The position numbers and the translations under genes are program-made. Of a stretch of DNA of 64,000 nucleotides, positions 26,666 to 35,605 are shown in pieces. The notes beneath the pieces were generated by a model that saw only the letters and a program-made list of their open reading frames with translations, searched no databases and was not told where the DNA came from. The DNA lies in assembly GCA_007116495.1 (NCBI GenBank), contig SKIJ01000055.1, forward strand, positions 43,037 to 107,036. The letters are read 5' to 3'. Each line of letters starts with the position of its first letter. Positions within the stretch are counted from its first letter, which is position 1. This DNA comes from Cryomorphaceae bacterium (GTDB lineage: Bacteria; Bacteroidota; Bacteroidia; Flavobacteriales; Schleiferiaceae).

Positions 26666-28444
26666 TCACGGTCTATTTAACGTTATTTGAAACTCAGTAA
26701 AAGCACCTTCTTCACTAATAACGTCTATGCTTCCATTAATTTGCTCTAAAAGTTCTGAAACTATCGTCAACCCCAAACCGGTTCCGGGTTTGTTAATTAC
26801 ATTTTTTCCGCGATGAAAAGGGTGAAAAATATGCTTAATGTCGTCTTTAGAAATCCCTAAACCATAATCGCGAACAATCACTGTTATGTGTCCTGGTTTT
26901 TCGATGAATTCCAGTTCGTTTACATTGTCTCCACCGTATTTGTGGGCATTTGAAATCATGTTACTAAAAATCAAATACAAATTTTCACGATTACCGTTAA
27001 CCCATATCTCTTTTTTTGGACGATTGACAAACCGAAATGGTTTAAAATCTATTAATGAAGAGTACTCTTTCAAAACATCATCGATAACCTGTAGTAAACT
27101 AGACAACTCCTTGCTTTTGTTCACCATATTGTGTTTGGTTTTTTCCATCATCATAACCCGCTCTATCAAACCATTCATCCGATCCAATTCATTTTCAATA
27201 CGCTTTATGTTTACAGTAACATTGGACAATTTACTTCCTTTAATTTTCATTCCCAAAAGCTCTACATTGGATTGAATGATGCTCATGGGCGTTCTAAATT
27301 CATGCGAAACCGTATGGATTAGGAGGGAACGGAGTTTTCCTAATTGACGCTCCTGCGCTAGGTTATCTCTGAGTTTGCTTTTAAGCTGATAGCTGTACAA
27401 AAGATTGGCACAGATATCAACCGCCAATTCCATTTCTTCTTTGCTGTTTTTATCGACAGATGATGGGAAATTTGCCAATCCCATTACACCGAGAAACTGG
27501 CTGCCATAATAAATTGGAAGGCCTAAAAAGTTTTCTAAAGAAATACCTCCCTCAATTCTAAATGTATCATCATAGTGTTCATTTTTGTTAATCAACAACA
27601 CCTCTCTTTTATGATTATACCAATCTACTTTTTTTTCATCATCAACACATACCAATAACGGCATCAAATTCTCAATACCCAATGTCCAATCGTTTTCCGG
27701 TTGTTCATTTGTATTCGCCATTAGTTCAAACTCCACCTTTTTCATAGTCGACTCCAACCTAATCATTGTGATGAACCCCATCGAAGCGCCGCAATATTCA
27801 CATATGTATTGTAAAATACTACGAAATGGCTTTTTACTACTTGGTTGCTTTAAAAATGAATCGTGAACATCCTTCACCTTTTTTAAAAAAGTATTTTGCT
27901 TTTTTAGAGAGGTCATCAATTCGCGCATACTATCCTCAGCCTTCTTACGAACAATACTATGCACAATCATATCGGTTAAATACTCAAGAATTTCGACTTC
28001 ACCCTGATTCCAGTCTCTCTTTTCAATGCAACTGTCGAAACCTACAAATCCTAAAAAACGTCCTTTGTATTGCAATCGCACCCACAAATACGATTTGATA
28101 TCCTGCATTTCCAAAAGTGGTTTGACTTCTGGGATGGCGCAGTTTTCAACGTGTCCCCATATACTAGCTTCTGTTTCGAACATTTTTTTAAGATTACCTA
28201 AATCAGAAAGGCATACCCCGTTCAACGCAGGGTTATTAATTTCCGGGTTAACACCAACGTTACACCACTCAGCATCATAATTGATCAACACTGAATCATT
28301 GGTGTTTTTTGCTGAAAATAGATATACACGATCTACGTTTGTTGCTGTACCCAAAACCCGTAAAGCATCATTAAGTGACGCAGAAAAATCATCATGATGC
28401 AAAAGAATGCTGCTTATCTTTGGGAACACTAAACTTAAATTCAT
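26666..28444 (-). CDS. Cytoplasmic GAF-domain sensor histidine kinase
   Basis: A 592-residue protein without membrane segments. Two GAF domains (about 15-165 and 200-355; the second contains FLGLPIYYGSQFLGVMGLANF) are joined by a coiled-coil. A HisKA domain follows with phospho-acceptor His381 in TVSHEFRTPMSII, and an HATPase_c domain with the N box (SNMISNAHKYGG near 494-505), G1 (VRDYGLGIS) and G2 (GTGLGLTIV near 554-562). The divergent response-regulator gene 104 bases away is the likely partner. The GAF ligand is unknown; soluble GAF kinases often sense small molecules or redox state. Downstream lies the tandem-hairpin region with a terminator. Confidence 0.9.
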   Translation of the reverse strand: MNLSLVFPKISSILLHHDDFSASLNDALRVLGTATNVDRVYLFSAKNTNDSVLINYDAEWCNVGVNPEINNPALNGVCLSDLGNLKKMFETEASIWGHVENCAIPEVKPLLEMQDIKSYLWVRLQYKGRFLGFVGFDSCIEKRDWNQGEVEILEYLTDMIVHSIVRKKAEDSMRELMTSLKKQNTFLKKVKDVHDSFLKQPSSKKPFRSILQYICEYCGASMGFITMIRLESTMKKVEFELMANTNEQPENDWTLGIENLMPLLVCVDDEKKVDWYNHKREVLLINKNEHYDDTFRIEGGISLENFLGLPIYYGSQFLGVMGLANFPSSVDKNSKEEMELAVDICANLLYSYQLKSKLRDNLAQERQLGKLRSLLIHTVSHEFRTPMSIIQSNVELLGMKIKGSKLSNVTVNIKRIENELDRMNGLIERVMMMEKTKHNMVNKSKELSSLLQVIDDVLKEYSSLIDFKPFRFVNRPKKEIWVNGNRENLYLIFSNMISNAHKYGGDNVNELEFIEKPGHITVIVRDYGLGISKDDIKHIFHPFHRGKNVINKPGTGLGLTIVSELLEQINGSIDVISEEGAFTEFQITLNRP

Positions 28445-28472
28445 TGCTATTTGGCTTGTAATGGTACTTTTG
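28444..28472 (+). promoter_or_regulatory. Promoter of the response-regulator operon
   Basis: TTG at 28444-28446, 18 bases, then TACTTTTG at 28465-28472, a full match to TTG-N(17-23)-TAnnTTTG. It overlaps the start of the divergent kinase gene, so expression of the two may interfere. The leader would be about 70 bases. Confidence 0.55.
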
Positions 28473-28548
28473 GGCTTTGTTTAAAAAAACTACACACCCT
28501 TGATTCTGTACGCTAAGGTAACAACAGTTTAAACACAATGCATAACGA

Positions 28549-29169
28549 ATGGATGGTATCCGAATTTTAATTATTGAAGACGAAAAAGAATTAGCAAATT
28601 CAATTGCAGAATTTTTGACTATAAAATCGTTTGATGTTCACACTTGCTACAGTGCACAAGATGCATTGTCTGTAATTGACACCTTCAACCCTGACTTAAT
28701 CATTAGCGATATTACAATGCCTGAAATGGATGGTCTTGAGCTATTAAACAAAATGAGATCCGCAAATATCTTCGAACACGTTCCCTTTGTTTTCCTAACG
28801 GCAAAGACATCAAGTAACGATATGCGAAATGGGATGAAACACGGTGCTGATGATTACATCACAAAACCATTTAAATTCAATGATCTTTTAGATTCTATTT
28901 ACACTAGATTAAAGCGAGTAAAACAACTAAAAGGAAAAAAAAGTATGGATGTTGACACATCTGTAAACATCTCTCAACTCACAAAAAAGGAAAAAACAAT
29001 CCTTTCATTAATTGCCCGAGGGGAATCCAGCAAAAGCATTGCTGAAAAGCTGTTCATTAGTACCAAGACAGTTGAAAACCATCGCTATAATATTACCAAT
29101 AAACTAAACTTAAGTGGTCAGGGTAGTCTTCTTAAATTTGCCATGCACCACAAAGACCTACTTCATTAA
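28549..29169 (+). CDS. LuxR/NarL-type response regulator
   Basis: A 206-residue regulator. The receiver domain has the acidic pocket IIEDE, phosphoacceptor Asp54 (LIISDITMPEMDG), FLTAKTS (Thr switch) and the conserved Lys in YITKPFKF. A basic linker leads to a C-terminal LuxR HTH (LTKKEKTILSLIARGESSKSIAEKLFISTKTVENHRYNI, about 145-190). It probably pairs with the divergent GAF kinase. The stop codon shares a base with the next start (TAATG), which indicates translational coupling with the NRDE gene. Confidence 0.92.
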   Translation: MDGIRILIIEDEKELANSIAEFLTIKSFDVHTCYSAQDALSVIDTFNPDLIISDITMPEMDGLELLNKMRSANIFEHVPFVFLTAKTSSNDMRNGMKHGADDYITKPFKFNDLLDSIYTRLKRVKQLKGKKSMDVDTSVNISQLTKKEKTILSLIARGESSKSIAEKLFISTKTVENHRYNITNKLNLSGQGSLLKFAMHHKDLLH

Positions 29170-29855
29170 TGTGTACGCTAACCTATTTTCCTCATAAAGC
29201 TCATCAAATCATTTCTTCCAGTAGAGATGAGTCACCTTTAAGACCCTCTCTATCCCCAAAAACGCGATATATTCATCCTCATTGGATTACCTACCCAACC
29301 GATATAAGTGGTGGTGGAAGTTGGATTGCTTACAACAAAACAAGCCATCACGTACATGTGCTTTTAAACGGTGCATTTCAAAAACACAAACATCGCCCTC
29401 CTTACGGGCATAGTCGTGGTTTGATTGTGCTCAATAGTTTTTCGTTTGAATCATTAAACGCATTTAGCAGTGCATATATTCTCAATAATATTGAACCGTT
29501 TACGCTTGTTCGTTTTTCTAAAAACAAAAACATTGAAGAATTAACCTGGGATGGGAACCACGCATTCATCAATGAATACGATCAAACGAAACCCCATATA
29601 TGGTCTTCATCTACGCTTTACAACAGTGAGATGAAGCGCGAACGACACGGATGGTTCAACGCTTTTATAAAAAAACAAAATGTACTTAACCCCGATGATT
29701 TGTGGTCGTTTCACTTAAACGGAGGTAAAAACGAAGCACCAAAAAACTACCAAATTTGTATGAAAAGAGATACCGTAAGAACTCTTTCGATTATGCAAAT
29801 ATCATTATCTCAAAGTGATATCAGTCATCGTTATCTAAATTTAGAGACGAAATGA
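29169..29855 (+). CDS. NRDE/TANGO2 family protein
   Basis: A 228-residue protein starting MCTLTYFPHKAHQIISSSRDES, the family signature: a Cys at position 2 and the N/S-R-D-E motif at residues 18-21. GGSWIAYN and LLNGAF are further family blocks. TANGO2-type proteins have been linked to heme handling and to membrane/lipid homeostasis in other organisms; biochemical activity is not settled. It is the middle gene of a tightly coupled trio: one-base overlap with the response regulator upstream and a four-base ATGA overlap with the M1-like gene downstream. Confidence 0.8.
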   Translation: MCTLTYFPHKAHQIISSSRDESPLRPSLSPKTRYIHPHWITYPTDISGGGSWIAYNKTSHHVHVLLNGAFQKHKHRPPYGHSRGLIVLNSFSFESLNAFSSAYILNNIEPFTLVRFSKNKNIEELTWDGNHAFINEYDQTKPHIWSSSTLYNSEMKRERHGWFNAFIKKQNVLNPDDLWSFHLNGGKNEAPKNYQICMKRDTVRTLSIMQISLSQSDISHRYLNLETK

Positions 29856-32614
29856 ACCTTAAGGTTGTTCTGCTTTTTTTATCTGTGTGCCCGCTTGCTG
29901 CGCATCCGCCTAACTATTTTTTGGAGGTAACTTACGCTAAAGATACTCTGTATGTAGATTGGAAGGTACAGTGGATTAATTCCACTCAGGAGACGATTGA
30001 AGAATTACCATTGGTGTTTCTTCCAAAAGCTGTGAATAACGAAAGCGCATTTTACCGTAAAGAGAAAATCGAAGATCAAAATAAACGATTGCATTTTAAA
30101 AAAATCGATGAGATATCTCACATCGTCCAAGAACGCATTTACCAAAATGAAGATGATTGTAAGCGCAACAAAGACCCCATTTATCCGGAAGTGGACTGGA
30201 TAAAACTCCACAAACCTTTACCGCAAAATGATACCATCACCCTTAATGGATCGTATACCATGCACATTGGAACATATGACGTTGTAGGGTGGCGTAAAGA
30301 CGGTCTTTGGCTTAATCACCTCATTCACCACATTCCTCATTACGATAGTGGTTGGCGTATTACACCACTTAATCGTCATGCCAACTACCATAGACGTATG
30401 GCAAATATTGAGGCATCATTTCATTTGCCAAATGGCTGGAAGGTATTCTCAAACCTAACACAAACAGCAAAAAACCGATACGCTAAAACCAGCGCGAATG
30501 ATTTTTTTGCAATTATAAGCCCAGACGTGATGCCGAAAGAGTCCTTAATCGACTGGGATGTCTATAACCACGACCCTTTTGAAGTAGGACATATATACGC
30601 ACAACAATTACGCGGTGACATTGATGAGTATCTCAAGACGTACCTGAATGACAGTTTGAATACAAATTACAAATTGGTAAACCCCGGTGAACCGTTGGGA
30701 TATCACGATCCGGGTTGTGGCATTATTTTTCTTCCACACTCCAGTTCAATATTTACCTCTTCCGATGCATCTTATGCACTGTCGATACTCCAAACTCACG
30801 TTAAGACAAATCACCGAACAAACTACTTCGAAGAACCGTGGGCCGGAGATGGTTTGATTCGATTTTTACGCGACGACTTTATCGAAAAAACCGATCGTGA
30901 CATATTACTAAGCTCCGGCATACCCGACATTTTAAAGCCACTGACGCGAATTTTTCCCGTGGGAAACTATCCATTGGTTTATCAAAATCACATCATGTAC
31001 TACTACCTTGCACGCCAAGGCTTAGATCAACCAGCTGGTAATGCGTATGACGATATTTCTGCTGGAAACTATATTGCTATTGTAGAGGGAAAAACATCCA
31101 TCGGTTTGCGCCACCTTCAATCGCGAATTGGCAAAATCCCCTTTTACAAGGCATTGCAAAAATGGACCAAGACGCTTTCTAAGGAAGAGAAAGCAGCTGC
31201 AACATCATTTCAAACTATATTGGATTCGTTAACGAACAAACCTACCCATTGGTTCTTTAACGATTACCTATACAGCGACAAATATGCCGATTACCGAATT
31301 ACAAAGATTCAAAAATGCAGTTACGTTTACGCCGTTACGGTAAAAAACAGAGGGCGTGCACGTATTCCATACCCGCTTACAGGAATTAGAGACGGCAAAG
31401 AAATTATTACCATCTGGTATGAAGGGCATGAAGGCAAAAAGACCGTGCAGTTTCACTTAGAAGATTACGACGAAATTGTACTTGACCAAAACAGAGAAAC
31501 AATTGATTTAAATCCGCGCAATAATCGGCGAAAAGAATCCGGACTATTGAAAGGGCTAAGACCGCTTAAGCTTCAACTATACACAGACATAGAAAACCCT
31601 GAACGTGAACAAATTTTCTTTTATCCGGTGGGCGGATTCAATGCGTACGATGGATTGTACGGCGGAATATCTTTTTACAATCGCACACGCATTCCCAAAC
31701 GATGGGAGTACCGTATTGAACCAACTTTCTCAACGGAAACAAGAAGTCTTACCGGAGCAGCTGCATTAGTAAATAACATTACCCCATCAAGTGGCTGGTT
31801 TCACAGAGTTACTTCCGGCTTTTACGTTCATCATTACCATTATGATACAGACTTAGGCTACTACCGTTTTTCTCCTTTTGTACGTTTTTGGTGGAGAAAA
31901 TCACATCCCAGAAGTGAAAACATCCACCGTACACGACTCAGATATTTACAATTAGAAAGAGAAACCAATCCGGAATCGGAAATACTCAATGCTCAATACG
32001 GATTGCTCCAGATGACCCATGATTACGAAAATGTCAATATACTGAGGCCCTGCTCGATTCACGGAATGATTGAAGTATCGGATTTGTTCTCAAAAGTGCA
32101 AATCGATGTTGACCAAAGATGGATGCTGCCCAACAAAAAATGGTTGAGCACGCGATTCTTTGCCGGAGCATTTGTACACCGAAACATAGGTGAAGGGAAC
32201 AATTTTTTTGATTTTGGTATGAGTGGAACACAAGACTATGCGTTTGACTACTATTTGTTTGGACGCTCAGAAACAGACGGACTATTCAGTCAGCAAATGA
32301 TTATGACCGACGGTGGCTTTAAGTCACAAACAAACACCTTTGCTACACAGTGGCTGACTGCCTTTAATACCAATATTCCCATTTGGAGTATTTTTGGTGT
32401 GTTTGGCGACGTGGGCTTTGCAGATGACTTTCAAACGACCTACTGGGGTTACGGTGTTCGCATTGCTCCCTTAACCGACTTCTTTGAAGTCTATTTCCCC
32501 ATTCAAAATCAAGACAGGGTTATGTGGGAACGCGCCTACCCCAGAGAAATTCGCTTTATTCTCAACCTAGACATGAACCAAATTATACAGCGCGTTCGTA
32601 GAGGTTGGTATTAA
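29852..32614 (+). CDS. M1-peptidase-like protein without catalytic residues, with C-terminal outer-membrane barrel
   Basis: A 920-residue exported protein (signal peptide MNLKVVLLFLSVCPLAA). The N-terminal beta domain (LEVTYAKDTLYVDWKVQWIN) and the central helical domain (YPLVYQNHIMYYYLA through YNPTHWFFNDYLYSDKYADYRI-like blocks) follow the M1 aminopeptidase plan found in Bacteroidota. Where HEXXH-X18-E should be, residues 310-314 read LSILQ and residue 333 is Asp (WAGDGL). The spacing is exactly preserved but all zinc ligands are lost, and there is no other HEXXH. From about 560 the sequence alternates aromatic and polar residues like an outer-membrane beta-barrel (HYHYDTDLGYYRFSPFVRFWW) and ends in RRGWY. 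I infer a pseudo-enzyme at the outer membrane, perhaps a binding or assembly protein. It is co-expressed with the NRDE protein and response regulator. Confidence 0.75.
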   Translation: MNLKVVLLFLSVCPLAAHPPNYFLEVTYAKDTLYVDWKVQWINSTQETIEELPLVFLPKAVNNESAFYRKEKIEDQNKRLHFKKIDEISHIVQERIYQNEDDCKRNKDPIYPEVDWIKLHKPLPQNDTITLNGSYTMHIGTYDVVGWRKDGLWLNHLIHHIPHYDSGWRITPLNRHANYHRRMANIEASFHLPNGWKVFSNLTQTAKNRYAKTSANDFFAIISPDVMPKESLIDWDVYNHDPFEVGHIYAQQLRGDIDEYLKTYLNDSLNTNYKLVNPGEPLGYHDPGCGIIFLPHSSSIFTSSDASYALSILQTHVKTNHRTNYFEEPWAGDGLIRFLRDDFIEKTDRDILLSSGIPDILKPLTRIFPVGNYPLVYQNHIMYYYLARQGLDQPAGNAYDDISAGNYIAIVEGKTSIGLRHLQSRIGKIPFYKALQKWTKTLSKEEKAAATSFQTILDSLTNKPTHWFFNDYLYSDKYADYRITKIQKCSYVYAVTVKNRGRARIPYPLTGIRDGKEIITIWYEGHEGKKTVQFHLEDYDEIVLDQNRETIDLNPRNNRRKESGLLKGLRPLKLQLYTDIENPEREQIFFYPVGGFNAYDGLYGGISFYNRTRIPKRWEYRIEPTFSTETRSLTGAAALVNNITPSSGWFHRVTSGFYVHHYHYDTDLGYYRFSPFVRFWWRKSHPRSENIHRTRLRYLQLERETNPESEILNAQYGLLQMTHDYENVNILRPCSIHGMIEVSDLFSKVQIDVDQRWMLPNKKWLSTRFFAGAFVHRNIGEGNNFFDFGMSGTQDYAFDYYLFGRSETDGLFSQQMIMTDGGFKSQTNTFATQWLTAFNTNIPIWSIFGVFGDVGFADDFQTTYWGYGVRIAPLTDFFEVYFPIQNQDRVMWERAYPREIRFILNLDMNQIIQRVRRGWY

Positions 32615-32668
32615 ATGTAGATGAGTTTTGATGGACAAATAGACCTAATGGATGCCCTTCTTTTGCAT

Positions 32669-33715
32669 TCAGTGGTTGAGGATGAGACTTTCGTAGGCCT
32701 CACATATGTCCTTCCATGATGGCACAGCAAACTGTACCTCTCCGTCTGATTGAGTGCGTCTTAGCGCGGCTAACTGATTATTATTTGCGTAATAACCAAC
32801 CGCCTTTTCACCGAGTATTTCACGCGAAAACGCGTTATCGTGAGCAATGATGCGGCAACCTGTTGCCATTGCTTGCACAAGACTTGGATTTGTTCCCCCA
32901 ACAGAATGTCCGTGAATGTAATACACACAATTTTTACGCAACCATTCAGCTTCTGATGGATTGTATACACCACCAATCCAATACACTTTTTTCCCGTTGG
33001 GAAAACGCTTTGTCAATTTCCTTGCATAACGAGTGGCTATATTGCCGGCAATAACAAGTGGTCGCTTGGTGTGCAACTGCGACTCCAAGGCCATAAGAAC
33101 ATTGTTTTCCGGCTCCATACGCGCCATCACCAAATCAAACGAATCCGGCAAATCAACGTTTGGCTTCAAAGGATTTATAAACCCCGCTCCATAGCGTATC
33201 ATTTTGGAGTCTGCGTTATAAACGTTCTTTAAATATGACTGAATCACCGGGTGATCAGCAACCAATTTATCACTGTGAATCACTGCTTTTTTCTCAGCCC
33301 ATTTAAGAAATCGCTGAACCAACGGATTGTATTTTGACCGCTTCCACTCTAATCCATCCATGTTTGAAATGTGTAAAACACCCTTGGGCCAATATCTTCC
33401 CCAAACAGTGTTGCTGGTATAACCAAGGTGCAGCCACACATCAAAATTTCTTTTTTGCGCATCCAACTGACACAATAAGTCATAACCAAATTGACCAAAT
33501 GTACCGAGCCATACCTCCGGGTTATAGCAATGAACAAGCTTTACACCGCGAAACTGGTTATCTGCGTATGGATGATTGTGTGTTTGATAAACAAAAACCT
33601 CGTGCCCTTGCTCAACCAAAAAAACGGATAGTTTTTCAGCTAACGCTTCAAACCCGCCGTATTGATTAGGAATTCCGCGGGTACCTAAAATCGCTATTTT
33701 ACGTTTTTTGCTCAT
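32669..33715 (-). CDS. GT4-type glycosyltransferase with DUF1972 domain
   Basis: A 348-residue protein. The N-terminal half is the DUF1972 (rhamnosyltransferase-like) form of a GT-B fold: KKRKIAILGTRGIPNQYGGFEALAEKL, with GGFE typical of the family. The C-terminal half has the nucleotide-sugar domain (LVMARMEPENNVLMALES, VYWIGGVYNPSEAEWLRKN and HGHSVGGTNPSLVQAMATG). It likely adds a sugar to an exopolysaccharide or lipid-linked glycan on the cytoplasmic face of the membrane; the sugar is unknown. Its start overlaps the upstream glycosyltransferase by 17 bases. Confidence 0.85.
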   Translation of the reverse strand: MSKKRKIAILGTRGIPNQYGGFEALAEKLSVFLVEQGHEVFVYQTHNHPYADNQFRGVKLVHCYNPEVWLGTFGQFGYDLLCQLDAQKRNFDVWLHLGYTSNTVWGRYWPKGVLHISNMDGLEWKRSKYNPLVQRFLKWAEKKAVIHSDKLVADHPVIQSYLKNVYNADSKMIRYGAGFINPLKPNVDLPDSFDLVMARMEPENNVLMALESQLHTKRPLVIAGNIATRYARKLTKRFPNGKKVYWIGGVYNPSEAEWLRKNCVYYIHGHSVGGTNPSLVQAMATGCRIIAHDNAFSREILGEKAVGYYANNNQLAALRRTQSDGEVQFAVPSWKDICEAYESLILNH

Positions 33716-34757
33716 ACATATTCAATAAGCGTTCGCAGTGACTTTGGAAATTGTGACCACTAAAGTAAGTACGCTGATCGGACTGATAATCCCTTGTTAG
33801 TTGTTCTTCTATACCGTTTTCAATTGACTGCTCAGAACCTGGGTCTACGTAACTGGCATTTGGCCCAAACACATCTTTTGTATCGCCTTTATTTCCAACA
33901 ACAACTCCTTTACCCATAACGGCACCTTCAAGTGCTGCCAAACCTGTGGTTTCAAACCAACTAGGTAATGCAACAACACGACTCTTAGAAAGTGCTTTGG
34001 CGTAAACCTCCTGTGGCACATAACCGTGAAAGTGAATGGTCTCTCCAGCCTCTTTTCTGCACTTTCTCTCGTACGCTTGATTCTGCAGACTTGCCTTGCC
34101 GTAAATATGGAGCGTCCACTTCCGTTTATTACAGATTTTAATCAATGAAAGCACATTTTTTCTTGGTTCTATATACCCACCAAATACGATGTCGCTTCCC
34201 GTTTCTACGTTTTGATTAAAGAACAATGAGGGAAGACCCAACGGATTGACAACTATTTTCTTTTGAATGTGAAAAAAATGTGCAAGGCGCTTGCTCTCAT
34301 TCTCTGTTGATGCCATTAAACCATTTGCATTATCGATAACATACTGCATGGACTTCCGGTGTCCGGAGAATATGTATTGCCACCCGGGAAAGCGCGTTTG
34401 CCCCTTTAACCATCTCGCACACACTTTAACGTACTCCAACCCAAAACGACCAAAAGCACGAGCCATCACCCGCCTAATTCCGTTTGACGCCTTTAACTCC
34501 ATTTCATAAAAATCAACCCAAATTGTGAATACATATACGGGCAAACCTACATGTAACCACGGCATGATTTCGTGAGGTCGCCCCAGGTTGAACAGCTGAA
34601 TTGCGTCAACATCAGAAAAATTAGCCTCTTCAATGTGTGTTACGGTTTGCACCTTTACGCCTCGTTCTTTTAACGCTGCTTCTGTGCTGCGAAGTTGTAT
34701 CACATCACCTCCCGGATTGTGATTAAAATCACTTCTTAAAACCAGAATAAGGTGCAT
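33699..34757 (-). CDS. GT4 family glycosyltransferase
   Basis: A 352-residue GT-B enzyme. The N-terminal acceptor domain begins MHLILVLRSDFNHNPGGDVIQL. The C-terminal donor domain has VFGGYIEPRKNVLSLIKICN, the helix TIHFHGYVPQEVYAKALSKSR and the E-x7-E-like segment PSWFETTGLAALEGAVMGKGVVVGN. It is the first gene of a two-gene unit with the DUF1972 enzyme. No other polysaccharide genes (flippase, polymerase, sugar nucleotide synthesis) are present, so the product cannot be named. Confidence 0.85.
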   Translation of the reverse strand: MHLILVLRSDFNHNPGGDVIQLRSTEAALKERGVKVQTVTHIEEANFSDVDAIQLFNLGRPHEIMPWLHVGLPVYVFTIWVDFYEMELKASNGIRRVMARAFGRFGLEYVKVCARWLKGQTRFPGWQYIFSGHRKSMQYVIDNANGLMASTENESKRLAHFFHIQKKIVVNPLGLPSLFFNQNVETGSDIVFGGYIEPRKNVLSLIKICNKRKWTLHIYGKASLQNQAYERKCRKEAGETIHFHGYVPQEVYAKALSKSRVVALPSWFETTGLAALEGAVMGKGVVVGNKGDTKDVFGPNASYVDPGSEQSIENGIEEQLTRDYQSDQRTYFSGHNFQSHCERLLNMYEQKT

Positions 34758-35033
34758 ATATTTGCAATGATTGTAATTCTACTTATTTTTGCTCGTGGTG
34801 CGCAATATAGTTAATCCCTAAGGCTCGATTAAAATTCAATTGCTTGGAATTAATTTTGATAACTGACCACAAAAGCACCAAACCATATGAAGCGATCGAA
34901 CTTAGATTAAAACCCATAAATTAGATGCAATATTAATCCATTAAAGCGCGGCAAGCAAAAAACAATTTAGAATAACTGCGGTTATCAATAGACCCTTTAA
35001 CTAATCTATCAATTTGTAAAATTAAAGCAAAAC

Positions 35034-35555
35034 ATGAAAAAAGTATTGATGTTTGCCAGCATGCTGGCATTTGTAGCGTGTGGTGGTGGCGAACAACCCA
35101 CTGCAACAGAACCAGAGTCAACGGAATACCCGGCAACTGAAGTTGTAGAAGAAGATGCGGTTGAAGACGAAGATGCCGGCGTGGTCGAAATTCAACTTCG
35201 TACCGTTGGTGAAACCATGGCAGATATGGAATTTAGTCCTAAACAAATAAAAGTTGCTGCCGGATCATCTGTCGTTGTGATTTTAGAAAATGAGGCAGAA
35301 GCTGCTGCAATGATTCACAACTTTGTTTTAGTGAATCGCGGCACAGCTGACGAAGTTTACCCCCTAGCCATTGAAGCGGGACCTGACAACAACTACGTTC
35401 CAACAGACAATGAAAACATCATCGCGTACACGCCAATGGCTAATCCCGGTGAATCTGTTAAAGTAGAATTTGATGCACCCGAACCAGGTATTTATCAGTT
35501 CATCTGCACTTACCCGGGTCACGCATCAATGAAAGGTATTTTTGTCGTTGAATAA
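35034..35555 (+). CDS. Azurin/plastocyanin-like copper lipoprotein
   Basis: A 173-residue lipoprotein. The signal sequence ends in FVAC, with Cys17 as the probable lipidated residue, followed by an acidic, Thr/Glu-rich linker to about residue 45. The cupredoxin domain carries the type 1 copper ligands in the usual order: His in MIHNF, Cys in FICTYPGHASMKG, His in PGH and Met in SMKG. It is probably a periplasm-facing single-electron carrier tethered to a membrane. No partner oxidase is in the window. A terminator follows immediately, so it is monocistronic. Confidence 0.85.
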   Translation: MKKVLMFASMLAFVACGGGEQPTATEPESTEYPATEVVEEDAVEDEDAGVVEIQLRTVGETMADMEFSPKQIKVAAGSSVVVILENEAEAAAMIHNFVLVNRGTADEVYPLAIEAGPDNNYVPTDNENIIAYTPMANPGESVKVEFDAPEPGIYQFICTYPGHASMKGIFVVE

Positions 35556-35580
35556 ACGCATCAACTACACGTAACCTTTA

Positions 35581-35605
35581 ATGCGGCTTTACAGCCGCAT
35601 TTTTT
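35581..35605 (+). terminator. Rho-independent terminator of the cupredoxin gene
   Basis: An eight-base stem ATGCGGCT / AGCCGCAT (35581-35588, 35593-35600) has a TTAC loop and then five T. The loop contains the stop codon of the convergent TrmH-family gene, so the terminator is built into the end of that coding frame. Confidence 0.85.

Noticed and set aside
32669..34757. Exopolysaccharide biosynthesis cluster
   Set aside because: Only two glycosyltransferases are present; flippase, polymerase and sugar nucleotide genes are missing.
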